DNA from: Eubacteriaceae bacterium
GTDB lineage: Bacteria; Bacillota; Clostridia; Eubacteriales; Alkalibacteraceae
Direction: 5' to 3'
DNA: 20,998 nucleotides
NCBI GenBank assembly: GCA_003446375.1
Contig: DMAW01000111.1
Location: 1 to 20,998, forward strand
Positions 7,338 through 15,561 of the stretch are shown in pieces. Positions within the stretch are counted from its first letter, which is position 1; every line of letters starts with the position of its first letter. The notes under the pieces were generated by a model. That model saw only the letters and a program-made list of their open reading frames with translations, made no database searches and was not told where the DNA came from. Made by a program: the position numbers and the translations under genes.

Positions 7338-8543
7338 ATGAATATAGTAGTTCAAAAATATGGCGGTACGTCCGTCGGTAATATAGAGAGAATTCAAAAC
7401 GTAGCAAGAAGAATAATCAAAAAGAAAGAACAAAACCACAAAGTCGTAGTAGTCGTATCTGCGATGGGAGATAACACTGACAAGCTTTTAGATATGGCAT
7501 ATCAGATTTCAGAAAATCCACCTAAGCGAGAAATTGACATGCTTATTTCCACTGGCGAGCAGGTATCTATCGCTTTATTGTCAATGGCTCTCAACAGCAT
7601 GGGACATCAAGCCATATCATTGACAGGGTCTCAAGTCGGGATAAAGACTACCGGCCACCATACAAAATCAAAAATTGCAGATATAGATGACAGCATCATA
7701 AAAAAGCATTTAAAAGAAGATAAAATAGTCATAGTTGCAGGATTTCAAGGTGCCAACGAAGAAGATGATATAACCACTTTAGGACGTGGCGGCTCGGATA
7801 CATCAGCTGTTGCTATAGCCAGCAAGTTGCAGTGTCCTTGCGAAATATATACCGATGTAGACGGAATATATTCACTGGATCCAAGGGTTTATCCCAATGC
7901 AAAAAAACTAGATGTGATCAGTTATGAAGAGATGCTTGAAATGGCCAGTTTAGGTGCAGGCGTAATGCATACTCGGGCTATCGAATTGGGCCAAAAATAT
8001 CATATACCGATTATAGTTGCATCAAGCATGGAGGAAAAACCAGGTACAGTTATCAAGGAGAGTGAAGAGAATATGGAAAGCGCGGTTATAACGGGCTTGG
8101 CAATTGACAATAACGATGTAATGATTACACTTAACCATGTCCCATACAGTATTCAGACAACAGCGGACATTTTTGATTCGCTGGCTAAAAAAGATATAAA
8201 TATCGACATGATCAGCCAGACTTCCCCACAAGACAACGCAGTAAACATTTCATTTACGACGCCGAAAAGCGAGCTAAATGATGCTAAGGACATACTGGCT
8301 TTTCTGTCTAAGAAACATCCACAGATATCATATGAGATAAACGAAGACATATCCAAGCTATCTGTCGTAGGAATAGGCATGAGAAGCCACAGCGGAGTTG
8401 CTGCTCAGATATTTGTGCTTCTTGCCAAAGCAGGAATAGAAGTGCAGATGGTTACTACTTCTGAAATAAAAATCAGCTACGCAATAGATCCTGGCGATCA
8501 ACAAAAGGCTGTCAATTTGATTGCTGAAGCCTTTGAACTATAA
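7338..8543 (+). CDS. lysC: Aspartate kinase
   Basis: This 401-residue monofunctional aspartokinase phosphorylates L-aspartate, the first step of the pathway. The kinase domain shows KYGGTSVG (7-14), the substrate motif STGEQ (71-75), GRGGSD (149-154) and YTDVDGI (171-177). Two ACT domains follow (about 260-330 and 340-401; SVVGIGMRSHSGVAAQIF) and would bind lysine, alone or with threonine, for feedback inhibition. The layout resembles Bacillus aspartokinase II. AAAGGAG lies 5 nt before the ATG. An in-frame ATG at codon 246 (8073) may be a second start. It is the last gene of the riboswitch-controlled operon, followed by a strong terminator. Confidence 0.95.
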   Translation: MNIVVQKYGGTSVGNIERIQNVARRIIKKKEQNHKVVVVVSAMGDNTDKLLDMAYQISENPPKREIDMLISTGEQVSIALLSMALNSMGHQAISLTGSQVGIKTTGHHTKSKIADIDDSIIKKHLKEDKIVIVAGFQGANEEDDITTLGRGGSDTSAVAIASKLQCPCEIYTDVDGIYSLDPRVYPNAKKLDVISYEEMLEMASLGAGVMHTRAIELGQKYHIPIIVASSMEEKPGTVIKESEENMESAVITGLAIDNNDVMITLNHVPYSIQTTADIFDSLAKKDINIDMISQTSPQDNAVNISFTTPKSELNDAKDILAFLSKKHPQISYEINEDISKLSVVGIGMRSHSGVAAQIFVLLAKAGIEVQMVTTSEIKISYAIDPGDQQKAVNLIAEAFEL

Positions 8544-8548
8544 CAATC

Positions 8549-8589
8549 AAAAAGATCCGGAACATATATATATTGTTCCGGATCTTTTT
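8549..8589. terminator. Bidirectional terminator between lysC and the Fe-S protein gene
   Basis: AAAAAGATCCGGAACA (8549-8564) pairs with TGTTCCGGATCTTTTT (8574-8589), a perfect 16-bp stem with a 9-nt AT loop, with T runs at the 3' side on both strands. It sits between the convergent ends of lysC (plus) and the Fe-S protein gene (minus) and can serve both. Confidence 0.93.
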
Positions 8590-8601
8590 CTTTATTGGAA
8601 T

Positions 8602-9270
8602 TCAACTATCATTTCTTGGGCAGATGCTCATGCAAATTCCACAAACCACCCCTCTGCCGATGTCTTTGTAGGCTTCTTTCATATAACTGCTGCAAGCTCT
8701 TGCATCATAAAGCAAGTTTCTTTCCATCCCTGCTTTCCATTCTTTTCCCTCTATTGCCATTGCAGGGCAACTTTGTACGCAAAGCCTGCAACTTCCGCAC
8801 TTTCCTTTTCTGACCGGAACTTGTGGCGTTAATTCCATGTCGGTAAAAACCGTTCCTAATCGCACAGCCGGTCCAAGCTTTTCATCTATGAACATTCCGC
8901 TTTTTCCTATCCAGCCCAGCCCTGACAGTGTCGCGGCTGTCCTATGTTGAAAGACACCCTTTATTTCATTGCCTTCGCTTACAGTTTGAGATGCAGGTAT
9001 CGGCACAGCCTTATGCCCCATATTCTGCAGATAAATAGTCAGCTTGAGGGCTACTTCATTAATATGGTTATTGACACTCCTATAATGAGAAAAATAAGTC
9101 TTTGTCGGACCATTTTTTATGTCTCTAACTATCGGCTCAGATAATTTTATTGAAAAGGATATGCCAAAACCAAGCCCTTTCCAATTATCTGGGATTACTT
9201 TCCCAGCGTCAAAAAAACCATACCGGGAAACCCCTAAAGAATTTATGTAACTAATCAAATCATCTGTCAT
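8602..9270 (-). CDS. QueG-related double [4Fe-4S] cluster protein (short form)
   Basis: A 222-residue cytoplasmic iron-sulfur protein. The N-terminal region resembles the domain preceding the clusters of epoxyqueuosine reductase QueG, including RTAATLSGLGWIGKSGMFI (110-128). The C-terminus has C158-x2-C161-x2-C164-x3-C168-P and then C210-x2-C213-x3-C217-P, with C193 a likely eighth ligand, so two [4Fe-4S] clusters. QueG is about 310-390 residues; this protein stops right after the second cluster. It may be a redox protein of the wider QueG-like family rather than a true tRNA-modifying enzyme. AAGGAG lies 8 nt before the ATG. It is a single gene, divergent from the DUF4364 gene. Confidence 0.82.
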   Translation of the reverse strand: MTDDLISYINSLGVSRYGFFDAGKVIPDNWKGLGFGISFSIKLSEPIVRDIKNGPTKTYFSHYRSVNNHINEVALKLTIYLQNMGHKAVPIPASQTVSEGNEIKGVFQHRTAATLSGLGWIGKSGMFIDEKLGPAVRLGTVFTDMELTPQVPVRKGKCGSCRLCVQSCPAMAIEGKEWKAGMERNLLYDARACSSYMKEAYKDIGRGVVCGICMSICPRNDS

Positions 9271-9314
9271 TAAATTTGCTCCTTATAGTATTTAGCACTT
9301 ATATGAACCTTCTT

Positions 9315-9338
9315 TTTCTGTTATAATATATACAGAAA
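9315..9338. promoter_or_regulatory. -10 box within an inverted repeat (operator-like)
   Basis: TTTCTGT (9315-9321) and ACAGAAA (9332-9338) are perfect inverted repeats 10 nt apart. The gap holds TATAAT (9322-9327), the likely -10 box of the DUF4364 gene, 25 nt before its TTG start; no good -35 is seen. Such an arrangement suits a dimeric repressor blocking the promoter, possibly the DUF4364 protein itself. Confidence 0.5.
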
Positions 9339-9351
9339 GTAGGTGTACCAA

Positions 9352-9879
9352 TTGTATTTTGACTCTGAAAATATACTTGAGAATAAACTAATTATATTAT
9401 ATGCATTGGATCAATTCAAGGTTCCTGTAAACAAGGAACAAATTAGTCAGATAGTATTAGAAAACGTTCAAATAAGTTACTTTGATATACAGTTCTTAAT
9501 AAATAGCCTCTTGGATGATGACTTCCTATATAAGATGAACGATAACAAAATAGACTATTTTTCTATATCCGAAAAAGGCCGTGAAACTCTTTCTCTATTT
9601 TCCGATAGGATACCTACATACATTAAAGAGATTTTAGATATATTTATAAGACAAAACAAAGACAAAGTACTCAGACAGGTAAAGAATCTTGCTTCATACA
9701 AATTATCAGGGGATGGTGAATTTGAAGTTACTCTAAACCTTATGGAAAACGATGTCTCTCTAATTTCTATTTCTCTTAATGTGCCAAGCAAGACTCAAGC
9801 CAAATACATATGTTCCAATTGGCAATCTAAAGGCCAAAATATCTATACAGACATAATAAACACTCTCATAAAAGAATAA
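9352..9879 (+). CDS. DUF4364 family protein, predicted winged-helix
   Basis: This 175-residue protein matches the DUF4364 family common in Clostridia, from the opening FDSENILENKLIILYALDQF and the following helical segment. The N-terminal 75 residues are predicted helix-turn-helix/winged-helix in this family (ISEKGRETLSLF resembles a wing end). The C-terminal half is a mixed alpha/beta domain of unknown role. I chose the TTG at 9352 because AGGTG (9341-9345) lies 6 nt upstream and the protein then opens MYFDSENI. A GTG nine nucleotides earlier overlaps that ribosome site. It is monocistronic, with a terminator right after the stop. Function is unproven; DNA binding is an inference from the family fold. 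Confidence 0.82.
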   Translation: MYFDSENILENKLIILYALDQFKVPVNKEQISQIVLENVQISYFDIQFLINSLLDDDFLYKMNDNKIDYFSISEKGRETLSLFSDRIPTYIKEILDIFIRQNKDKVLRQVKNLASYKLSGDGEFEVTLNLMENDVSLISISLNVPSKTQAKYICSNWQSKGQNIYTDIINTLIKE

Positions 9880-9901
9880 AAAACAGCTTAAGCTGTTTTT
9901 T
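9878..9901. terminator. Bidirectional terminator (DUF4364 gene / calcium ATPase gene)
   Basis: The palindrome AACAGCTTAAGCTGTT is flanked by A runs on the left and T runs on the right, giving a stem of AAAAACAGC with GCTGTTTTT around a TTAA loop. It begins at the stop codon of the DUF4364 gene and overlaps the stop codon (9900-9902) of the convergent ATPase gene, so it can act in both directions. Confidence 0.85.
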
Positions 9902-12542
9902 AATTTCCCCTTATTAATTTCCTGATAGCTTTGATTATTTCCACTGCAATCAACGGCATTATTGAAAATCCGATAATTATCAACCATTGTGTTCCATTTA
10001 AACTTACAACATCAAATATTTCTTGTATAAATGGTACGCTTAAAACAATAACTTGCAATGCGACAATGAACAAACCTGCAAATATCAAATATTTATTCCC
10101 AAAAGGTGAAACGGCAAATACGGAATGCTTTCCGGCTTTTACATTAAACGAATGAGATATCTGGGCCAGTCCCAGCACGCCAAAGGCAATGGTCCTTGCA
10201 GCTTCCACTCCGTAATTGTCAAACCCTATCTTAAATGCTCCAAGAGTAACAGCTCCAATTATAAATCCCTGATAAATTATCCGAAAGCCATAACCGTCTG
10301 AAAAAACGCTCTCAGTAGATGGTCTAGGTTTTTTATTCATAATATTCTTATCCTTGGGATCCAGTCCAAGGGCTAATGCCGGCAAGCTATCAGTAATGAG
10401 GTTTACCCACAGTATATGTACCGGCAAAAGAGGCTGAGCCCAGTTTAAAAGTATGGCGGTAAACAAAGCAATTATTTCACCTATGTTACAGGAGAGAAGA
10501 AAGTGCACTGCTTTTCTAATATTAGCGTAGATGACCCTTCCCTCTTCAACAGCGCTTACAATCGTTGCAAAGTTATCATCAGTCATGATCATTTCAGAAG
10601 CTTCCTTTGCTACATCGGTGCCTGTAATCCCCATTGCACAGCCTATGTCTGCTTTTTTCAGCGCCGGAGCATCATTTACCCCATCGCCGGTCATAGCTAC
10701 CACATGACCTTTTTTTTGCCAAGCCTCCACAATTCTCACCTTATGCTCGGGAGACACCCTGGCATAAACGCTATATGTTTCAATGTTTTCACTTAGCTCA
10801 TCTTCTGTGAGCATATCCAATTCGCTGCCTGATAATGCCTGTTTTTTATCGTCTATTATTCCGAGATCTTTTGCGATTGCCATAGCCGTTATTTTGTGAT
10901 CTCCTGTAATCATCACCGGTCTTATTCCAGCAGTTTTACATTTATTGATGGCAATTTTCGCTTCCTCCCGTGGTGGATCAATCATTCCCATGAGCCCAAC
11001 GAAAATCATTTCATTCTCTAACAGATCAGAACTTAATTCTTCATCCACCTTTTTAATTTCCTTAAAGGCAAATCCCAACACCCTGTAAGCTTTTTCAGAA
11101 AGCATCCTGTTTGCATCAATTATGCCTTTCTTTGATTCTTCATCAAGCTCAACTACCTTTCCTTTGATATAAGCTCTATTGCACCTTTCCAGCATTACAT
11201 CGGGAGCGCCTTTGGTAAATGATAAATAGTCTTCTCCCTTTTCATGAATTGTGCTCATAAGCTTTCTATCCGAATCAAATGGAATTTCATCTATTCTTGG
11301 AAGTCTTTTTGATTCCTCATTTTTTACAAGGCCAAATCTATATGCAAAATGTACTAACGCAGTCTCTGTGGGATCTCCAATTTCCTTGGTATCGTCTTTT
11401 GTCTCCTTAATTTCTCCGTCATTGCAAAGAAGGGCAATCTCCAATAGCCTTTTTAAAGAATCACTTTGAGCTTCAAAGTCTATGTCGCTTTCATCACTTA
11501 TCTTGAGGTCGCAATAAATTGCCCTGACCGTCATTTTATTTTGAGTCAAAGTGCCTGTCTTATCAGAACATATGACAGAAGCCGAACCCAGGGTTTCAAC
11601 TGCAGGAAGCTTCCTGATTATTGCATGCCTCTTAATTAAGCGCTGCACGCCAAGTGCCAAAACCACTGTAACAATCGCTGGCAGTCCTTCAGGTATTGCT
11701 GCAACTGCAAGGCTCACAGCAGTCATAAACATCTCCAGAGCATCCCTGCCTTGAAAAATACCTATAGCAAACATCAATGTACAAATTCCTAAAGCCATTA
11801 TCGCAAGAATTTTACCTATCTCATCCAACTTCTTTTGTAGCGGCGTCATCGGAGATACATTCTCTTGTATCATTTCTGCTATTTTTCCTATCTGAGTGCT
11901 CATGCCTGTTGCAGTGACTACCATCTTTCCTCTTCCATAAACAACTACGCTCGACATAAATGCTAAATTCTTTTGATCTCCAAGGGGCACTGAAGATTCT
12001 TTAATTACACCTGAATTCTTTTCTACCGGAATGGATTCACCTGTTAGAGCAGCCTCTTCAATCTTCAACGTCGATACTTCTACAAGTCTTCCATCTGCCG
12101 GCACGTTATCGCCAGCTTCCAATACGATTAAGTCTCCGGGAACCAGTTCTTTAGCCGGTATCTTGACCAATGAACCTCCTCTTATCGCCTTGGCTTCAGG
12201 ACTTGCTAATTTTTTTAATGCCTGCAATGATTCTTCTGCCTTATTTTCTTGAACAACGCCTAACACAGCATTTAATATTACAATAGATACTATTAAAATA
12301 GCATCTTTTATTTCTCCTACCGCTCCTGATACTATAGCCGCTGACAGCAACACCAATATCAAAAAATTCTTGAACTGATCTACAATCATTTGAAACATGG
12401 TTTTAGATCCTTTTTCTACCAATTCATTATATCCGATCTCTTTTTGTATATCAGATGCTTTTTCGTCAGTTAGGCCTATATTTAAATCTGTTTTAAATTG
12501 TTCGCTTATTTCTTCGACGGTCTTGTTGTATAGATTATACAT
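9900..12542 (-). CDS. Calcium-transporting P-type ATPase (PMCA/SERCA type)
   Basis: An 880-residue P2-type ATPase of the inner membrane that pumps cations, most likely Ca2+, out at the cost of ATP. The actuator motif is TGES (167-170), the phosphorylated Asp is D327 in DKTGTLT, KGAPD (444-448) marks the nucleotide domain, and TGDGVND (618-624) the hinge. TM4 carries PEGLP (284-288), TM5 SCNIGE (684-689) and TM6 NLITD (714-718). These match the SERCA Ca2+ ligands E309, N768/E771 and N796/T799/D800, so both calcium sites look present, although I did not verify the TM8 Glu. About ten membrane helices are expected. The ATG at 12542 is at better distance from AAAGG than the ATG two codons upstream (12548). 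It follows valS by about 45 nt with no terminator between, so cotranscription is possible. Confidence 0.93.
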   Translation of the reverse strand: MYNLYNKTVEEISEQFKTDLNIGLTDEKASDIQKEIGYNELVEKGSKTMFQMIVDQFKNFLILVLLSAAIVSGAVGEIKDAILIVSIVILNAVLGVVQENKAEESLQALKKLASPEAKAIRGGSLVKIPAKELVPGDLIVLEAGDNVPADGRLVEVSTLKIEEAALTGESIPVEKNSGVIKESSVPLGDQKNLAFMSSVVVYGRGKMVVTATGMSTQIGKIAEMIQENVSPMTPLQKKLDEIGKILAIMALGICTLMFAIGIFQGRDALEMFMTAVSLAVAAIPEGLPAIVTVVLALGVQRLIKRHAIIRKLPAVETLGSASVICSDKTGTLTQNKMTVRAIYCDLKISDESDIDFEAQSDSLKRLLEIALLCNDGEIKETKDDTKEIGDPTETALVHFAYRFGLVKNEESKRLPRIDEIPFDSDRKLMSTIHEKGEDYLSFTKGAPDVMLERCNRAYIKGKVVELDEESKKGIIDANRMLSEKAYRVLGFAFKEIKKVDEELSSDLLENEMIFVGLMGMIDPPREEAKIAINKCKTAGIRPVMITGDHKITAMAIAKDLGIIDDKKQALSGSELDMLTEDELSENIETYSVYARVSPEHKVRIVEAWQKKGHVVAMTGDGVNDAPALKKADIGCAMGITGTDVAKEASEMIMTDDNFATIVSAVEEGRVIYANIRKAVHFLLSCNIGEIIALFTAILLNWAQPLLPVHILWVNLITDSLPALALGLDPKDKNIMNKKPRPSTESVFSDGYGFRIIYQGFIIGAVTLGAFKIGFDNYGVEAARTIAFGVLGLAQISHSFNVKAGKHSVFAVSPFGNKYLIFAGLFIVALQVIVLSVPFIQEIFDVVSLNGTQWLIIIGFSIMPLIAVEIIKAIRKLIRGN

Positions 12543-12587
12543 TTTCATCTACCTTTCAGAAATCAACATGAAAGCCATGCACATGCT

Positions 12588-15236
12588 CTATTTTTCGTAC
12601 TTCATAATCATTTCTAGGACATTTTCGTACATTTTTTGATATTTTTCCTGTTTTGCTTTTTCCTCTTCTACGACCTTGGCCGGAGCTTTTTTTGTGAAGC
12701 CTTCATTTGACAACTTTTTTACGACCCTGTCTATTTCTTTTTCTAGGTTTATTTTTTCTTTATTTAATCTTTCCAACTCTTTTTTCTTATCGACAAGTTC
12801 ATCTAGGGGTATAAGGATTTCCGCACCGTGGATCAATGCAACAGCAGTATTTTCCAGCCCATGATCCTTACCTACTATATTTATACCTGATCCATTGGAG
12901 AGATTTACGATGCACGAATCGTTTCTTTGTATTATCTGCTTTATATTATCATCAAAAGGCACGGCATAAATACTGACCTTCTTTGAAGGCGGAACGTTCA
13001 GTTCTGCTTTTATGTTTCTAACGGCTCTGATTGAGTCCATCACAAATCCAATTTCAGCTTCTTCCTGGCTATAATCATTTTCTTCTTTCCATTGTGGCCA
13101 CTTCGAGACCATGATAGTCTCTTCATCTTCTTGAATCGCCAAAAACAGCTCTTCCGTTATAAATGGCATGAATGGATGCAATAGCTTTAGCGAAGTCTCC
13201 AAAACATGTTTAAGCGTAGATTGTGCAGCTTTCTTAGATCCGTCATCATTATATAGCCTTCCTTTGACAAGTTCTATATACCAGTCGCAGTACTCATTCC
13301 ATAAGAAATCGTATAATTTCTGAGCAGCTATGCCAAGCTCGTATTTCTCCATATTTTCATTTACTTCTTTTGTTATCTGATTCAGCCTGCTTATTATCCA
13401 CTTATCCATAGACAGCAAATCATCTTTTACGTTATCAATTATTTGTATATTGTCATCTTCAGTGTTCATGATTACAAATTTGGCAGCATTCCATATTTTG
13501 TTTGCAAAATTCCTGTTAGCTATGACTTTCTCTTCATGCCATCTTATGTCGTTACCTGCCGCATTCCCTGTGACTATTGTAAATCTTAAGGGGTCTGCTC
13601 CATATTGATCTATTACCTCAAGGGGATCGACGCCATTTCCAAGAGATTTGCTCATTTTTCTTCCCTGTGCATCCCTTATCAATCCATGTATGTATACATC
13701 GGTAAAAGGCGTCTCGCCCATTTGTTCTATACCGGAGAAAATCATCCTCGCAACCCAAAAGAAAATTATGTCAAATCCAGTTACCAACAAATCGTTTGGA
13801 TAGAACTTTTTTAGATCTTGTGTATCTTCCGGCCACCCCAGAGTTGAAAAGGGCCACAGAGCCGAACTGAACCAAGTGTCCAACACATCTTCATCTTGTT
13901 TGATATTGGTTGACTTGCATTTAGTACAAGAGCTGACTTCTTTTCTTGATACCATTATTTCGTTGCAGTCATCACAATAGTATGCAGGAATTCTGTGCCC
14001 CCACCATAGTTGTCTTGAAATACACCAATCTTTTATGTTTTCCATCCAGTTAAAGTAAATTTTGCTGAATCTCTCTGGAACAAATCTGGTCTTGCCTTCT
14101 TTTACCGCTTCAATTGCAGGTTTTGCCAAGGGCTCCATATCCACAAACCACTGTCTAGATATTATCGGCTCAACAACTGTATCACATCTATAACAAGCTC
14201 CTACATTATGTACATGCTCTTGAATTTTTTCTATAAGCCCTTGTTCCTTAAGATCTTCCAGTATCTTCTTACGAGCTTCATACCTATCAAGTCCTTTATA
14301 GCGACCTGCATATTCATTCATTATACCCGAATCATCCAGCACCCTTATTTGATCCAAATTGTGTCTTAATCCTACTTCGAAGTCATTTGGATCATGGGCC
14401 GGAGTCATCTTTACCGCACCTGTTCCAAATTCCATATCCACATAATCATCTGCTATTATCGGTATTTTTCTGTCTGCGAGCGGCAAAATGACATATTTGC
14501 CAATAAGATCTTTGTATCTATCATCATTAGGATTTACTGCAACACCTGTATCTCCAAGCATTGTCTCTGGCCTTGTAGTCGCTACAGTCAAAAATTTGTC
14601 GCTGTCTTCAATAGGGTATCTTAAATGATACAGATTCCCGCTTTTTTCACTGTATTCAACTTCAGCATCGGATAAAGCTGTTTTGCAGTCAGGGCACCAG
14701 TTTATAATTCTATTGCCCCTGTATATAAGTCCTTTTTCATAAAGCCTTACAAAAGTTTCGACAACAGCCTCGCTGCACCCCTCATCCATAGTAAAGCGTT
14801 CTCTTTCCCAATCGCATGATGCACCTAATTTCTTAAATTGGTCGACGATCCTTTTTTTATATATTACCGCCCAGTCCCATGCTCTGTTCAAGAATTCTTC
14901 CCTGCCCAGTTCTTCCTTTGTTTTGCCTTCATCTTCTTTTATTTTTTCAACGACCTTTACTTCGGTAGCTATGCTGGCATGATCTGTTCCTGGAAGCCAT
15001 AGAGCACTAAAGCCCTGCATTCTTTTCCATCTTATGATTATATCCTGCAGGGTTCCGTCAAAAGCATGTCCGAGATGAAGCTGGCCTGTGATGTTTGGAG
15101 GCGGCATAACTATTGTATAAGGTTTTCCATCTTTATTAACTTCTGGTTTAAAATATCCTTTCCTTTCCCAGTTTTCATAAATTTCATCTTCAAATTCAAT
15201 AGGATTGTAAGATTTAGATAATTGCTTTTTGTTCAT
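12588..15236 (-). CDS. valS: Valyl-tRNA synthetase
   Basis: An 882-residue class I synthetase that charges tRNA-Val. The ATP motifs are PPPNITGQLHLGH (45-57, HIGH box) and KMSKS (527-531). The CP1 editing domain shows TTRPETMLGDT (220-230) and GTGAVKMTPAHDPNDFEVG (271-289). Cysteine pairs C181/C184, C348/C351, C421/C424 and C437/C440 suggest zinc-ribbon inserts. DTWFSSALWP (453-462) is typical of ValRS. The C-terminus ends in the lysine/glutamate-rich coiled coil expected for ValRS. The start is the ATG at 15234-15236 behind AGGAGG; an in-frame ATG 30 nt upstream lacks a ribosome site. A T-box leader with a valine specifier controls it. Confidence 0.97.
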   Translation of the reverse strand: MNKKQLSKSYNPIEFEDEIYENWERKGYFKPEVNKDGKPYTIVMPPPNITGQLHLGHAFDGTLQDIIIRWKRMQGFSALWLPGTDHASIATEVKVVEKIKEDEGKTKEELGREEFLNRAWDWAVIYKKRIVDQFKKLGASCDWERERFTMDEGCSEAVVETFVRLYEKGLIYRGNRIINWCPDCKTALSDAEVEYSEKSGNLYHLRYPIEDSDKFLTVATTRPETMLGDTGVAVNPNDDRYKDLIGKYVILPLADRKIPIIADDYVDMEFGTGAVKMTPAHDPNDFEVGLRHNLDQIRVLDDSGIMNEYAGRYKGLDRYEARKKILEDLKEQGLIEKIQEHVHNVGACYRCDTVVEPIISRQWFVDMEPLAKPAIEAVKEGKTRFVPERFSKIYFNWMENIKDWCISRQLWWGHRIPAYYCDDCNEIMVSRKEVSSCTKCKSTNIKQDEDVLDTWFSSALWPFSTLGWPEDTQDLKKFYPNDLLVTGFDIIFFWVARMIFSGIEQMGETPFTDVYIHGLIRDAQGRKMSKSLGNGVDPLEVIDQYGADPLRFTIVTGNAAGNDIRWHEEKVIANRNFANKIWNAAKFVIMNTEDDNIQIIDNVKDDLLSMDKWIISRLNQITKEVNENMEKYELGIAAQKLYDFLWNEYCDWYIELVKGRLYNDDGSKKAAQSTLKHVLETSLKLLHPFMPFITEELFLAIQEDEETIMVSKWPQWKEENDYSQEEAEIGFVMDSIRAVRNIKAELNVPPSKKVSIYAVPFDDNIKQIIQRNDSCIVNLSNGSGINIVGKDHGLENTAVALIHGAEILIPLDELVDKKKELERLNKEKINLEKEIDRVVKKLSNEGFTKKAPAKVVEEEKAKQEKYQKMYENVLEMIMKYEK

Positions 15237-15264
15237 TTTTTCCTCCTGTTTAATTGATTTAATC

Positions 15265-15293
15265 AAAAAATCCCTTGCAATTATAGCAAGGGA
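15265..15293 (-). terminator. T-box terminator upstream of valS
   Basis: On the minus strand TCCCTTGC and GCAAGGGA (15271-15278 with 15286-15293) form an 8-bp stem with a 7-nt loop, followed by six T (15265-15270). The TCCCT side of the stem can instead pair with the AGGG of the T-box, giving the antiterminator. It ends 28 nt before the valS ATG. Confidence 0.93.
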
Positions 15294-15484
15294 CGATATT
15301 TACCGCGGTTCCACCCTAATTGGTATTAAACCCAACTCAAATTTTAACGCATTTTGCGTCCCTGCCTACTACAATCAGCAAGGAGGTTCAGAAGCTACCT
15401 TCTAAAAGCCTTTGACGGAAAATCTTTCAGCCTGGAACTTTCCTCTCTATGACCGGTCTTTTATACTCCTCTTCATCATAACCT
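15265..15484 (-). ncRNA. T-box leader of valS (valine specifier)
   Basis: The conserved T-box AGGGTGGAACCGCG lies at 15304-15317 (minus strand). Stem I is closed by AGGTT (15480-15484) and AACCT (15384-15388). It contains the S-turn AGTA, an AGAGAG element and the distal GGCTGAAAGA segment. Opposite AGTA the 3' strand reads GAA-G-GTA-G, the same architecture as known glycyl T-boxes, so GTA (15396-15398) is the specifier and codes valine, matching the downstream gene. Uncharged tRNA-Val should stabilise the antiterminator and let valS be transcribed. Confidence 0.95.
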
Positions 15485-15512
15485 TTAAATATAAAATTAA
15501 AAATACATACTT

Positions 15513-15541
15513 ATTTTACATGAAAATAAGCTTGTTGTAAA
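15513..15541 (-). promoter_or_regulatory. valS promoter
   Basis: On the minus strand TTTACA (15536-15541) is followed after 17 nt by TAAAAT (15513-15518). Transcription would start near 15505, about 20 nt before the T-box stem I. An 8-bp inverted repeat (15510-15530) covers the -10 region. Confidence 0.75.
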
Positions 15542-15561
15542 TCATCAAATAAAGCATTGAG

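Noticed and set aside
7051..7407. Minus-strand open frame opposite the end of dapH and start of lysC
   Set aside because: It spans two genes on the other strand, is Thr/Ala/Pro-rich from reversed hexapeptide repeats, and has no start signals.
8521..8832. Plus-strand open frames after lysC
   Set aside because: They cross the strong terminator at 8549-8589 and lie antisense to the Fe-S protein gene, whose cysteine motifs are unmistakable.
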